The notes: generated by a model from the sequence alone, not told the origin. 64,000 bases of DNA from JAIQFF01 sp963725615 (GCA_963725615.1 CAVRZO010000027.1:1-64000); one strand, 5' to 3'. Positions 25,118 through 34,056 are shown, counted from the stretch's first letter. Translations and numbers: made by a program.

Positions 25118-26422
25118 ATGCGGGCCACAATGAAACTGACCCGCTTTTTCCTGCTTGCAATGTTGGCTGCGTCGGCCTGGGCCCAAACTTCGTCACTGAC
25201 CAGGGAGGTGGAAACCGTCTATCCCGATGCCCACACTCTGTATCTTGACCTTCACCAGAATCCGGAGCTTTCTTCTCACGAGACGCAGACGGCAACGAAG
25301 CTGGCGAGCAGATTGCGAGACCTGGGTTATACCGTCACAGAGCACGTGGGCGGAACCGGAGTGGTCGCGATCCTGAAAAACGGCGCCGGCTCGACCGTGA
25401 TGCTTCGGACCGAGCTTGATGCCCTTCCGGTGGAAGAAAAGACTGGCCTGGCCTACGCGAGCAAGGTCCGCACCAAAGACGATTCGGGACGCGATGTCCC
25501 CGTGATGCACGCCTGTGGACATGACTTGCACATGGCATCACTGGTCGCAACCGCCGCGATCATGGCGCACAGCAAGAGCACCTGGCGCGGAACTCTCCTC
25601 CTGATTGGCCAGCCCGCCGAGGAAACCATCTCGGGTGCGAAGCGGATGATCGAAGATGGCCTCATGACCCGCTTTCCCAAGCCGGATATGGCCGTCTCGA
25701 TGCACGTCGGCAACCAGCTTCCGGCCGGGCAGGTCGGGGTTGGACCGGGTTACCGGTTTTCCAATGCCGACTCCCTGCGCATTACGATCTATGGCAAGGG
25801 CGGACACGGGTCGATGCCCAACAGCACCATCGATCCGATTGTGATTGCCGCTCGTGTTGTGGTGACTTTGCAGACTATCGTCTCCCGCGAAGTAAAGCCG
25901 GGCGAAGTGGCCGTGATCACCGTGGGCTACATTCAAGCCGGCACAAAGAACAACATCATCCCGGACCACGCCGAGCTCGGACTCACCGTCCGCAGCTACA
26001 AACCCGAAGTTCGCAAACTGATGCTCGCTGCCATCGAGCGCATCACCAAGGCGGAAGCCAACGCCGCCGGGGCCACCCAGGAACCCAAGATCGAACACTA
26101 TGAAGCCACCGACGCCGTCTACAACGATCCGGCTCTGGCCCAGCGCCTGCAAGGCGTTCTTGAATCGGCGCTCGGAAAGGAGAGGGTGGTGCGGGACGAA
26201 CCAGGCATGGCTTCGGAGGATTTCTCCTATTTCACCGCCCAGGGCGTGCCGTCGTTCTACTTCGGTCTGGGTGGAGCGGATCCCGGGAAATATGCGGAGG
26301 CGAAAGCAGCGGGCACTACCTTGCCTTCGAATCATTCTCCGTTGTTTGCGCCTGACGTGGACCCCGCACTGCACACCGGAATAGAAGCCGAGGTAACGGT
26401 GCTGCGCAATCTGCTGCCGTGA
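25118..26422 (+). CDS. Exported M20-family amidohydrolase
   Basis: 434 residues from ATG at 25118 (a second ATG at 25130 is also possible). Signal peptide MKLTRFFLLAMLAASAWAQ, so it is periplasmic or secreted. M20D features: the metal-binding HACGHDLHMA, the catalytic Glu in GQPAEETISGAKRMIEDG, MHVGNQLPAGQVGVG, and a lid domain starting near RITIYGKGGHGSMPN. The family cleaves amide bonds in N-acyl amino acids, hippurate-like compounds or peptides; the substrate cannot be deduced. It is monocistronic, followed by a repeat element. Confidence 0.9.
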   Translation: MRATMKLTRFFLLAMLAASAWAQTSSLTREVETVYPDAHTLYLDLHQNPELSSHETQTATKLASRLRDLGYTVTEHVGGTGVVAILKNGAGSTVMLRTELDALPVEEKTGLAYASKVRTKDDSGRDVPVMHACGHDLHMASLVATAAIMAHSKSTWRGTLLLIGQPAEETISGAKRMIEDGLMTRFPKPDMAVSMHVGNQLPAGQVGVGPGYRFSNADSLRITIYGKGGHGSMPNSTIDPIVIAARVVVTLQTIVSREVKPGEVAVITVGYIQAGTKNNIIPDHAELGLTVRSYKPEVRKLMLAAIERITKAEANAAGATQEPKIEHYEATDAVYNDPALAQRLQGVLESALGKERVVRDEPGMASEDFSYFTAQGVPSFYFGLGGADPGKYAEAKAAGTTLPSNHSPLFAPDVDPALHTGIEAEVTVLRNLLP

Positions 26423-26436
26423 CCGGACCTCAAGGT

Positions 26437-26652
26437 TGTCATCCTGAGCGGAGTGTGTGCTTTCGCTGGCGAAAGCAGATACGAAGTCGAAGGACCCCTA
26501 GAAGCGAAACGACTCTTTCATTCCGGGGGATTTGCCGGGTCTCGGCGTTTCACACAGGAAACTCGCGAGCGCGCGTGCCGCTTGTTGGGGTCCTTCGACT
26601 GCGCAGCTGCTTCGCGAGGCGAAGCAGCTACTCCGCTCAGGATGACAATCCC
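26437..26652. repeat. gtcatcctgagcgg-type doublet
   Basis: Starts with ggttgtcatcctgagcgga and ends with its inverted copy ctccgctcaggatgacaatcc. Internal palindromes include gctttcgctggcgaaagc and cagctgcttcgcgaggcgaagcagct. It fills the gap between two convergent genes. This type of gtcatcctgagc repeat is common in high-GC genomes. Confidence 0.8.
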
Positions 26653-26657
26653 TAACT

Positions 26658-28271
26658 TCAGGCGCTTTCGCCCTTGGCATCTGCCACCGACGCCGGCACC
26701 GCCCGCAGCCGGGCCCAGGCTCTCAGTTCTTCGATCTCTTCGGACCGGGTGATTGAAAGTGGCACAGTCGCTTTGAGCGCATCCAGCAAGCCTTGCGTGC
26801 TCACGGCTTGTTTGCTGGAGAATGCCGCGTACAGGGCGGTCTGAACTGCGGCTTCTATCTCCGCCCCTGAATATCCTTTCGCCGCCGCCGCTACCCTGTC
26901 CAGATCAAATTCTGGCGGATTGCGTTTGCGCCTCATCAAGTGGATGGCAAAGATTTGCTTGCGCTCGGCTTGATTGGGCAAGTCAACGAAGAAAAGTTCG
27001 TCGAAGCGTCCTTTGCGGATCAGCTCGGGCGGCAGAACGGTCACGTTGTTGCATGTGGCCGCGACCAATACTGGAGCTCTGCGGTCCTGCATCCAGGAAA
27101 GGAAGGCTGCCAGAATACGCGAGGAAACTCCGGCATCGACCGATGCCGAATCAGGCCCGCTTCCGGCGAAGACCTTTTCCAGTTCGTCGATCCAGAACAC
27201 GCAGGGCGCAAGTCCTTCGGCGACGCGAAACACTTTCTGGATCCGCTTTTCGGTTTCGCCGATGTACTTGTCGTAGATGGCGGCGGTATCGAACTTGACC
27301 AGGGGCAGCTTCCATTCTCCGGCAATGGCGCGGGCGCACATACTCTTGCCGCAGCCCTGCACTCCAAGAATGATGGCCCCGCGCGGCGGCTCCAGACCAA
27401 AGTCGCGGGCGGCGTCCTCCCATGTCCCACGCCGCTGGGCCAGCCAGCGCTTGAGATTGTCGAGGCCGCCGACTCCGGCCAGATTTTCCGGCGCTCCATT
27501 TTTCGACGCGTCACTTCCCGCCACATCAATGAACTCCAGCATTCCCGAGCGGCGCAGCAACTCCTTTTTCGCCTGCAGCACATCGGTGACGGTCTCCGAC
27601 GTGACGCCATAGCGGGTGACGATGGCCTGCGATGCGGCGCGTTCGGCTTCTTCTTCGGTCAGGCCACGCAGATTGTTCGCCATGGCGTCGAGCCCGGCCG
27701 AATCCAGGGTGCGTTTCAGGGTGCGAGTCTTCCCTACCCTTGCGCTCACTTCGTCGATGATCTGGCGCAGACGCAACTTGTCCGGCAGTGGGAGTTCCAG
27801 GAATTCAACCAGGCTGCGCAGCTCCGCCGGAATTGTGATCGAAGGCGCGGTGATGATTACGGTGCGGCGATTGGTCGAGAACTTCTGTCCCACATCGCGC
27901 AGCCGGCGCACTACCACCGGATCGTCCATGTGGCGATGAAAGTCTTTCAGGACGAATGCCGCTTCGAGCGACATCGCCTCCAGATTGCTCAGCGCCTGGG
28001 CCGGTTCCTTGCTGTTGTAGAGCGCTTGGGCGCCCGACTGATCATGGCCCAGCGCCGTGCCGGAAAGGCCTGTCTCCGGGACCAACTCGCCTACGTCGCT
28101 GCCGCAGCGGACCAGTCCGCTGGCAATGCTCCACTCGAAGGTGGCCAGATTCAGCGACGAGCAGGCCGCCCGCACCAGGCGCACCGCCCGCATCTCTTCC
28201 GCGGTTTCCATCACCACAATGGGCGTGGACGAGCTGAGCAGGATCTTCAGGCGCTCGAGGGTATCTGCCAT
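26658..28271 (-). CDS. Ycf46-like AAA+ ATPase
   Basis: 537 residues. The first half (1-245) is a degenerate ATPase-like region typical of Ycf46 proteins (STPIVVMETAEEMRAVRLV). The second half is a classic AAA module: Walker A ILGVQGCGKSMCARAIA (about 303), Walker B CVFWIDELEKVF (about 360), and an Arg-finger region LIRKGRFDELFFVDLPNQ. Chloroplast and cyanobacterial homologues affect photosynthetic regulation, but in heterotrophs the role is unknown. It is divergent from rpsT, with a 94-base gap holding the rpsT promoter. Confidence 0.87.
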   Translation of the reverse strand: MADTLERLKILLSSSTPIVVMETAEEMRAVRLVRAACSSLNLATFEWSIASGLVRCGSDVGELVPETGLSGTALGHDQSGAQALYNSKEPAQALSNLEAMSLEAAFVLKDFHRHMDDPVVVRRLRDVGQKFSTNRRTVIITAPSITIPAELRSLVEFLELPLPDKLRLRQIIDEVSARVGKTRTLKRTLDSAGLDAMANNLRGLTEEEAERAASQAIVTRYGVTSETVTDVLQAKKELLRRSGMLEFIDVAGSDASKNGAPENLAGVGGLDNLKRWLAQRRGTWEDAARDFGLEPPRGAIILGVQGCGKSMCARAIAGEWKLPLVKFDTAAIYDKYIGETEKRIQKVFRVAEGLAPCVFWIDELEKVFAGSGPDSASVDAGVSSRILAAFLSWMQDRRAPVLVAATCNNVTVLPPELIRKGRFDELFFVDLPNQAERKQIFAIHLMRRKRNPPEFDLDRVAAAAKGYSGAEIEAAVQTALYAAFSSKQAVSTQGLLDALKATVPLSITRSEEIEELRAWARLRAVPASVADAKGESA

Positions 28272-28277
28272 AAGGGT

Positions 28278-28307
28278 TTGACCAGCAGCGACTTACTCTC
28301 GTAAAAT
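28278..28307 (+). promoter_or_regulatory. Likely sigma-70 promoter of rpsT
   Basis: TTGACC at 28278-28283, an 18-base spacer, and TAAAAT at 28302-28307, about 58 bases before the rpsT start. A 6-bp inverted repeat (ctctcg / cgagag) spans the -10 box and start region. The untranslated leader is short. Confidence 0.6.
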
Positions 28308-28365
28308 AGCCTATTCGAGAGCAACCCGAATACCTCTCCATAGAAACGAAGGTAACGAACCAGAC

Positions 28366-28629
28366 ATGGCAAATCATTTTTCGGCGCTGAAGCGCGCCCG
28401 TCAAACCGAAACCCGATCCGTTCGCAACCGCGCTAACACTTCCCGCCTGCGCGGCGCACTGCGAGACTTGCGTGAAGCTCTGACTAAAGGCGACAAGGCC
28501 GCCGCCGAGGTGGTTTTCAGGCAGACTGTCTCCGCCCTCGACAAGGCCATCCAAAAGGGCGTGATTCACGAGAATACGGCATCGCGCTACAAGTCTCGCT
28601 TGAGCGCACGGGTGAAGGCGCTGAAGTAA
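28366..28629 (+). CDS. rpsT: 30S ribosomal protein S20
   Basis: 87 residues, the normal length. It shows the family N-terminus (MANHFSALKRARQTETRSVR), a basic middle region RTNTSRLRGALRDLREAL-like helix, and the C-terminal motif KGVIHENTASRYKSRLSARV. S20 binds 16S rRNA early in 30S assembly. It is transcribed alone from the divergent promoter. A heptad repeat follows the stop codon directly. Confidence 0.96.
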   Translation: MANHFSALKRARQTETRSVRNRANTSRLRGALRDLREALTKGDKAAAEVVFRQTVSALDKAIQKGVIHENTASRYKSRLSARVKALK

Positions 28630-28660
28630 GCTGTCAGCTCTCAGCTGTCAGCTATCAGTA
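28628..28660. repeat. Heptad-repeat array (agctgtc/agctatc variant)
   Basis: Units agctgtc, agctctc, agctgtc, agctatc, ag start at the last base of the rpsT stop region. Several units contain self-complementary agctg..cagct pairs, so the array can fold. It is the agctgac version of the heptad family. Confidence 0.7.
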
Positions 28661-28707
28661 AGTTCCCTCGGACAAATGCTTAGCGGGAGACGGGTTTCGT
28701 TTTTCCG

Positions 28708-29286
28708 TTAGCGGAAGCGTGGCATCAGAAACCCGGCGTGCTTCTGGTGTTCACGGAAGGCCTCTCCGAATTGCTGGGTCAGCATCGCTTCTTCCTTCCT
28801 TGCCTTGATGCAATACCCGGTCAGAATCAGGCAGACCCCCAGGACGCATCGCCATTCATCAATGACCACTGCCGAACCGATGGCCGCAAGGATTAGCCCG
28901 GAATATATGGGATGACGCAGGCGGGCGTAGGGGCCGGTGCGGATCAGCTGGTGGTCTGCCTTGATCGTGATCCTCGCGCTCCAGTACTCTGCCAGGTGAT
29001 AGCGCGCCCAGATAGCCAGCCCGATTCCCATCCAGGTGAGGATCGATCCGACGATTGCGCTCGCCAGGGTGCGATGCATGAATCGCTCTCCCAGAAATCC
29101 AACGCCCGCCGAGTGGCGAAATAGCAGGACGAATCCGGCGATCTCGATCAAGAGAATCGCGTATCGGGAAGCGAAGGACTCTCTTTGAACGGTCTCGCGA
29201 GTGCGGATCGCGCTGACAATCCAGTAAAGCAAGAAAACGATCCAGGGAACTTCGATCAGCAGGTGGAAGACTTCTCTTGCCGTCAT
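28708..29286 (-). CDS. Isoprenylcysteine carboxyl methyltransferase-like membrane protein
   Basis: 192 residues with about five hydrophobic segments. The C-terminal part has the ICMT/PEMT-type SAM-binding signature: LIRTGPYARLRHPIYSGLIL (about 112-131) and RKEEAMLTQQFGEAFREH near the end. Bacterial members methylate small hydrophobic substrates or are uncharacterised; no prenyl-protein pathway is expected here. It starts 11 bases after holA and probably shares its operon. Confidence 0.82.
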   Translation of the reverse strand: MTAREVFHLLIEVPWIVFLLYWIVSAIRTRETVQRESFASRYAILLIEIAGFVLLFRHSAGVGFLGERFMHRTLASAIVGSILTWMGIGLAIWARYHLAEYWSARITIKADHQLIRTGPYARLRHPIYSGLILAAIGSAVVIDEWRCVLGVCLILTGYCIKARKEEAMLTQQFGEAFREHQKHAGFLMPRFR

Positions 29287-29296
29287 CGTGCGATTC

Positions 29297-30424
29297 CTAA
29301 ACCGGCAGCTCTTCTTGCGACCACCCGGGGATTTCGGGCTTGGCCTCGGCAGTGAGATCGAGGATTAGCTTCTCCAGCACGAATCGCTTGGTCGGAGGAT
29401 TTGAGCGCAGCGCCAAGTCAGTCTTGGCTACCAGTCGAATGGCTCGAGTGAGTTCGCGTTTCGACTTGTAACGGCGAGCTTGCCGGATGATGTCATCGGC
29501 GGCGAAAGGCGGAACCCTGAAGCCCTGCCACAGCGCGGCCCACAGCATACGCTGGTCGCGCACATTTCGTTCCAGGATCACCAGCATCTGGCGAAAAGTC
29601 TTGGCCAGCATGTAGAGATGTCCAATGGCGGCTTCGTCCCCGTCGCCGGTGCTCAGGATCGCGTCCAGCATCTGCAGCGCGCGGACCCGGTCTTTCGAGG
29701 AGATGGCGTCGGTCAGTTCGTACAGCGACCGCTGCTTGGCCGCCAGCACCATGGTTTCTACGTCGCCCAGCGTGATGCGCTTTTTCTCGCCGACGTAGAG
29801 GATCAGCTTCTCCAGTTCGTTGGAGACCATCATCATGTCGCCGCCGAGAGCGTCCACCAGTTCGCGCGCGGCGTCGGCGTCCATCTTCACCGCCTGCATG
29901 GCGCAGTATTCGCCGATCCAGCGGACCGCCTCGCTTTCTTCGACTCGGGCCAGCTCGACGATGGCGCAAAATCCGCCCATGGTCTCCCGAATGCGCTCGT
30001 AACGCTCTTTGTCGGTCATGTCCATGCGCCGCGCATCGGCCGGGATGCTGATGTGGTCGGCCAAAAAAATGAGCACCGCATCGGGATTGGGATCCTTGCA
30101 GTAGGCCTCGATGGCTGCCAGCTTTTCGTCGTTCGATCCGCGCCCAAACAGGGTCTTGACCCCGCGGACGAAGAACACCTGAAACGGAGCCATTAGAGAA
30201 GGCGTACGGGCACGATCGAGAACCTCGGCCAGATCGGTTTCCGACAGATCAAAATCAAACAGGCTGAAATCGCGCAGGTCGGCGGGCACCAGATGCTTGA
30301 GGATTGCTTCACGACAGCGCTTGCGAAAGAAAGTCTCATCGCCCACGAAGACATACGCGGGCCGCAGCTTGCGAGCTTCGACCTCGGAAACGAACCGATC
30401 GGATTGGGCGAAGGCCCGCATCAA
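29297..30424 (-). CDS. holA: DNA polymerase III subunit delta
   Basis: 375 residues. It matches HolA: N-terminal clamp-loader region (RPAYVFVGDETFFRKRCREAI), a degenerate P-loop-free AAA fold (FFVRGVKTLFGRGSNDEK), and the C-terminal collar domain (LYELTDAISSKDRVRALQMLDAIL, about 215-240). Delta opens the beta clamp. Its ATG overlaps the lptE stop by four bases (ATGA). The order lptE-holA is widely conserved, and rpsT lies nearby as in many genomes. Confidence 0.93.
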   Translation of the reverse strand: MMRAFAQSDRFVSEVEARKLRPAYVFVGDETFFRKRCREAILKHLVPADLRDFSLFDFDLSETDLAEVLDRARTPSLMAPFQVFFVRGVKTLFGRGSNDEKLAAIEAYCKDPNPDAVLIFLADHISIPADARRMDMTDKERYERIRETMGGFCAIVELARVEESEAVRWIGEYCAMQAVKMDADAARELVDALGGDMMMVSNELEKLILYVGEKKRITLGDVETMVLAAKQRSLYELTDAISSKDRVRALQMLDAILSTGDGDEAAIGHLYMLAKTFRQMLVILERNVRDQRMLWAALWQGFRVPPFAADDIIRQARRYKSKRELTRAIRLVAKTDLALRSNPPTKRFVLEKLILDLTAEAKPEIPGWSQEELPV

Positions 30425-30954
30425 AAACCCTCCAGAACATTACTCACCAGGGTTCGCGCAAAGGCGTGTGACAGGCGTTCCAGCGCGGGTGAGTCTTCCT
30501 CAAAGAAACTGGAGAGCTCCTGCGACACCTGATATTCCTCGCGGAACAGGTAGGAAGGATTCTGGTAGAGCACCTTGCCCTGGCGGTCGGTCAGCGTAAC
30601 TTTCGCGGTCACGACTACGAGGGCGCTTGATGCCCGGCCGGTCTGGGAGTCATAGGTCAAGGGTGAAGTCGAAGTACTCATCACAACACCGCGCAGAGTA
30701 GCATCGGCGGAGTCACTGGGTTCGTTGAGGATGTGGTAGTGCGTGCGTGTGACCATCTCCTGCACCACGGCGGCGGTCAAGCGCTGCTCAATTTTGTAGG
30801 TCTGTGTGCGGTTGACGAAAGCCGGGATGGCGATGGTCTGGACATTCGCGGGCAGCGTGACGGCGTGGCCTGCGGTGTGATATCCGCAGGCTGTCGCCCA
30901 GAAGGCGCTGAAAAGCACCGCCAGACTTAGCATTTGCAGGGCAGGGATTCGCAA
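30421..30954 (-). CDS. lptE: LPS-assembly lipoprotein LptE
   Basis: About 177 residues from TTG at 30954 (alternative ATG at 30933). The N-terminus is a lipoprotein signal (LSLAVLFSAFWATACGYH, lipobox ATA-C), so the mature protein starts at Cys and is held in the outer membrane. The body matches LptE/RlpB: NVQTIAIPAFVNRTQTYKIE, QRLTAAVVQEMVTRTHYHI and LLYQNPSYLFREEYQVS-like sequence. LptE plugs the LptD barrel for LPS export. The frame stays open for 67 more codons upstream through a family-A palindrome; that part is unlikely to be translated. Confidence 0.85.
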   Translation of the reverse strand: MRIPALQMLSLAVLFSAFWATACGYHTAGHAVTLPANVQTIAIPAFVNRTQTYKIEQRLTAAVVQEMVTRTHYHILNEPSDSADATLRGVVMSTSTSPLTYDSQTGRASSALVVVTAKVTLTDRQGKVLYQNPSYLFREEYQVSQELSSFFEEDSPALERLSHAFARTLVSNVLEGF

Positions 30955-30994
30955 TCTTGCTGGCCCCGAACAATGAGGAGCGGTTTCTTCGCCT

Positions 30995-31022
30995 CTCGCG
31001 GGCGAGTCGCCCGCGACCACAC
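30995..31022. repeat. GC palindrome, family A
   Basis: The sequence tctcgcgggcgagtcgcccgcgaccaca lies between the asd-like gene and lptE. It has the same core as the copies inside lpxB and the ABC exporter. Confidence 0.8.
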
Positions 31023-31052
31023 TAGACCTGCTAACCAGACCGGCCAAACATC

Positions 31053-32132
31053 TCACTGGATCTTTCCTTTGGGGCGGGTGGCAGCCATGTTTTCTGCGCA
31101 TTCGACGGCGGTGGCGGCGGCGATTCGCAGGTTGTCTGCAGAGGCCCACAGCCACAGGCCGTTTGCCAGACTCGCATCGGGCTGGATGGAAACCAGGACA
31201 TCCCCTTGCCCGGCCGCGTTCACATTGCTCGGGGACTCCTCAGCCAGACCCGTGATGGTCACATGCTCACCGGCCAGGGCTTTGGAAACGGCGTCGATCT
31301 CCACCGGCTTTTCCATTTCGACATGCAGGCTAAGCGCATATCCATGAAAGATGGGCGCCTGCACCATCAGGAGAGACGGCAACGGCGCGTCCTTGCCGGC
31401 AATCCGTTTGTAATGCTTGAGTACGCGCCGCTCGACCGCGGCCAGCGACTGCTCCGACTGTTCACCGTAACGCACGACCATATTGAACGCCACCTGGGCA
31501 TCAAATACTTTTTTCGGCAGTGGCTGAAAGGACAGCAGGTTCACCGTTTGCTCGTGCAGTTCGTCCATGCCCTTCTGTCCGTGTTCCGACGCCGGCTCGA
31601 AACCGGTGGCCGCGACTCGTTTCACCGCCGCGCCCTTCTGAATCCGCAACAACAGGAGCGCCAGCACGACGGCGGCGGGATGGGCCACCACAGCCGGCCC
31701 GGGCTGCAACTCCGGAGTGAGCATCTGGCCCAGTTGACGCTGAATCCATGGCGATTTCACATTCGCGTCCGGTTCATCCTCCAGAGCGTAGGAGAGATCA
31801 ACGATGGCGCTGCCGGCCTTTTGCGCCTTTTTCCAATTCTGGCGAGTACATTCCTGGTCGGAAGCGAAAAAGGTGAAGTCAATTTTTTCGAATTGCTCCG
31901 ACCGGACGCTCTGGATAAACGAGACCTCATCGCCCACCGACTCCAGTTTGCCGAGAGAGTCGTTATCATCGAGCAGCTTGATGTCCAGCGAAGGAAAATT
32001 GCGGTCGCCCAGGACCTCGGCAACCTCCTTCCCCTTGAGCGTGCCCGCGCCCACGATGGCCAGGCGGTACAGGTTCGCTGCCCGCACCGGATCAACATGC
32101 GCGGTCGGGACGGATTTGAAATTCGAACTCAT
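31053..32132 (-). CDS. Asd/Usg-1-like protein without the catalytic cysteine
   Basis: 359 residues from ATG at 32132. N-terminal NAD(P)-binding fold (LYRLAIVGAGTLKGKEVAEV, about 20-39) and an Asd/ArgC-type dimerisation domain (GMDELHEQTVNLLSFQPLP). At the place where aspartate-semialdehyde dehydrogenase has N-C-[ST], this protein reads VVAHPAAVVLALLL, so the nucleophilic Cys is missing, as in E. coli Usg. It is probably not a dehydrogenase; role unknown. It lies between pssA and lptE in a phospholipid/envelope operon. In this sequence it is joined in frame to pssA by a frameshift, giving an apparent 654-residue fusion over 31053-33017. Confidence 0.8.
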   Translation of the reverse strand: MSSNFKSVPTAHVDPVRAANLYRLAIVGAGTLKGKEVAEVLGDRNFPSLDIKLLDDNDSLGKLESVGDEVSFIQSVRSEQFEKIDFTFFASDQECTRQNWKKAQKAGSAIVDLSYALEDEPDANVKSPWIQRQLGQMLTPELQPGPAVVAHPAAVVLALLLLRIQKGAAVKRVAATGFEPASEHGQKGMDELHEQTVNLLSFQPLPKKVFDAQVAFNMVVRYGEQSEQSLAAVERRVLKHYKRIAGKDAPLPSLLMVQAPIFHGYALSLHVEMEKPVEIDAVSKALAGEHVTITGLAEESPSNVNAAGQGDVLVSIQPDASLANGLWLWASADNLRIAAATAVECAENMAATRPKGKIQ

Positions 32133-33017
32133 GAAGTCTGCGGCGCCTCGGTGTAGGCCGGAGGTGGTGGGGGATTTCCCTTCCGCCGGAAGATCCATTT
32201 CAAACGCCAGAACACGCCGGAAAATACGTAGAGCAGCGCGATCAAGAACAGCACCCATTTGCGAGTAGAACCGAATCGCCGCGAAAAGCAATCCAAACAG
32301 AATGACTAACTGAAACGGCTGCCGCGACCGGAAATCAATGTCCTTGAAACTGTAAAAGCGCCAGGTGCTGACCATCAGGTATCCAACGGCGACCACCATC
32401 AGCATCCAGGTAAGCGCGGTCCACCAGGAGGAAATGGGGTCGCCTTCGGAAAAATGCACCACGGCGGCGATCACACCCGCACCCGCGGGGATTGGCATCC
32501 CCACAAAATATTTCTTGCCCGGACGACCCGGGTTCGAGGGCTGTGGGTTGCTCGAGATATTGAAACGGGCGAGGCGGCTGGCGCCGGCCATCAGGAACAG
32601 GAAACTGGCAATCGCGCCGAATTGCAGCAACTTGGTGTACAACTCGCCCAGGTTTGTCGGCAACTGTCGGAATCCCCAGGTCCACGCCAGCAGCGCCGGG
32701 GCAACGCCGAAGGTGATGACGTCCGCCAGCGAATCCAGCTCCCGGCCAAAATCGCTGCTGGTTCCCGTCATGCGCGCAATGCGGCCGTCCAGACCATCGA
32801 ACATCACGGCAAAGCCGATGGCTTTGGCCGCATTGTCAAAATGCCAGGAATCGGCAATGGTAGCGTGCGTAATCTGCAGAATCGCGTAGTACCCGAAGGC
32901 AATGTTGGCGGTGGTAAATAGCGAAGGCAGAATGTACATGCCTTTGCGTAACCGCCGTGGAGTTTTCTCACCCGTGCGACGCCTTGGGATCTCTGGGACT
33001 TCCGGATCATCCATCAC
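32129..33017 (-). CDS. pssA: CDP-diacylglycerol-serine phosphatidyltransferase, frameshifted near its 3' end
   Basis: Membrane enzyme making phosphatidylserine. The CDP-alcohol phosphatidyltransferase motif D-G-x2-D-G-R-x8-G-x3-D-x3-D is present (FDGLDGRIARM, then FGRELDSLAD, about residues 73-100), with about seven membrane segments. The GTG start at 33017 abuts the psd stop. Near 32261 the frame shifts: read on in the +1 frame the DNA gives a hydrophobic helix (KWVLFLIALLYVFSGVFWR) and a basic tail ending in EAPQTS, with a TGA at 32129-32131 overlapping the asd ATG. In the uncorrected frame it fuses to asd. I take the two-gene reading as native. Confidence 0.8.
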
Positions 33018-33679
33018 AGAACTCCTTGACGAGCCGCTTCTGCCGCAACCGCGGTCAATTGCCCGGGCGCGCCCAGATACGCCAGCACGCTGGAGCCGCC
33101 CTTCACGCGGTCTCCCACTTTGATTTCAAGTTTGGCGCAGGCATCCAGCAAAACGTCGACTCGCGACCCAAACTTGATAAGCCCCACGCGTTCTCCCCGT
33201 CTGACCAGGTCGCCAACTTTCTTGGTAAACACAATCCGGCGCGCCAGAAGTCCTGCGATCTGCTTGAACACAATGGTTTGCCCATCGCCCTCAACCGTGA
33301 CCACGTTCTGCTCATTGTGCTCGGCCGACGCCAGATTCATGGCGTTAAGAAATTTTCCCTTTTGATAGCGAACTTCCCGGATGACTCCAGCCATCGGCGA
33401 GCGGTTGACGTGCACATCGAACACGCTGAGAAAAATGCTGATTCGCGTGCGCGCGACACCATCGATCAGAACGGACGACACCTCGGTGATTTTGCCGTCG
33501 CCGGGCGAGACCACGGCCCCGGCAGCGTCTGGGATTGCCCTCTCCGGATCGCGGAAAAACCACAGGAAGAACAAGGCCAGCAGGCATGCCGGCAGCGCCC
33601 AGATCGGGGCAGCCAGCCAGCCTACGAGTACAGCAGCTCCAGCCAGTGCAAGCCCGTAATAGTAGCCGTCGGAAACCAT
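33014..33679 (-). CDS. psd: Phosphatidylserine decarboxylase
   Basis: About 221 residues from ATG at 33679; a TTG at 33736 in the same frame is possible, but a TATAAT box about 20 bases before 33679 favours the shorter form. Two N-terminal hydrophobic helices, FFRDPERAIPDAAGAVVSPGDGKI (split by me here as the conserved core), INVHVNRSP-like region (DVHVNRSPMAGVIREVRY), and the pyruvoyl-forming site KGGSSVLAYLG near the C-terminus (cleavage before Ser). It is the short, archaeal-type PSD common in Acidobacteria. Together with the next gene, pssA, it makes phosphatidylethanolamine. Confidence 0.9.
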   Translation of the reverse strand: MVSDGYYYGLALAGAAVLVGWLAAPIWALPACLLALFFLWFFRDPERAIPDAAGAVVSPGDGKITEVSSVLIDGVARTRISIFLSVFDVHVNRSPMAGVIREVRYQKGKFLNAMNLASAEHNEQNVVTVEGDGQTIVFKQIAGLLARRIVFTKKVGDLVRRGERVGLIKFGSRVDVLLDACAKLEIKVGDRVKGGSSVLAYLGAPGQLTAVAAEAARQGVL

Positions 33680-33825
33680 CGGGAGATAGGAAGAATTATA
33701 GTGCAGGCGAGGCGGGTCGGTCGCTTCTGCAGGCAAATGATAATAAAAAAGGCGCTTATCAGCGCCGTATTCGAAGCATATTAAACCTGTGGGCGGCCAC
33801 AGCCGCGATCAGTTGGAGAAATGAA

Positions 33826-34056
33826 TTAGGCTACCTGGCCCTGCTGGAGAACCATCCGAAATTGCCGCTCGATGGATTCCATCTGGTCCTTGAGCCGCAG
33901 TTTCAGCTTCTTAAGCCGGACTTCTTCCAGCTTCTCGTCTTCTGTCAGGTAGCGTTTTTGGGTGAGTGATTCGAGACGTTCGGCGTACTGCGTGTGCTCC
34001 TGTGCCAGCTTGCGGAATTCATCGTTGCTGACCAGGAGCTGGTCCTTTGGAGTCAT
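33826..34056 (-). CDS. DUF465 (YdcH-like) coiled-coil protein
   Basis: 76 residues, almost entirely one helical hairpin: FRKLAQEHTQYAERLESL (about 14-31), a short turn LTEDEKLEE, and VRLKKLKLRLKDQMESI. This is the DUF465/YdcH pattern, a small cytoplasmic antiparallel coiled coil of unknown function. ATG start at 34056. It lies between psd and rimI, separate from both by more than 90 bases. Confidence 0.85.
   Translation of the reverse strand: MTPKDQLLVSNDEFRKLAQEHTQYAERLESLTQKRYLTEDEKLEEVRLKKLKLRLKDQMESIERQFRMVLQQGQVA

Noticed and set aside
26940..28304. 454-codon open frame on the plus strand opposite the Ycf46-like gene
   Set aside because: Antisense to a complete AAA protein and without its own motifs.
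31053..33017. Single bifunctional PssA-Asd protein
   Set aside because: The alternative frame restores a hydrophobic helix and an ATGA gene overlap, which a genuine fusion would not preserve.
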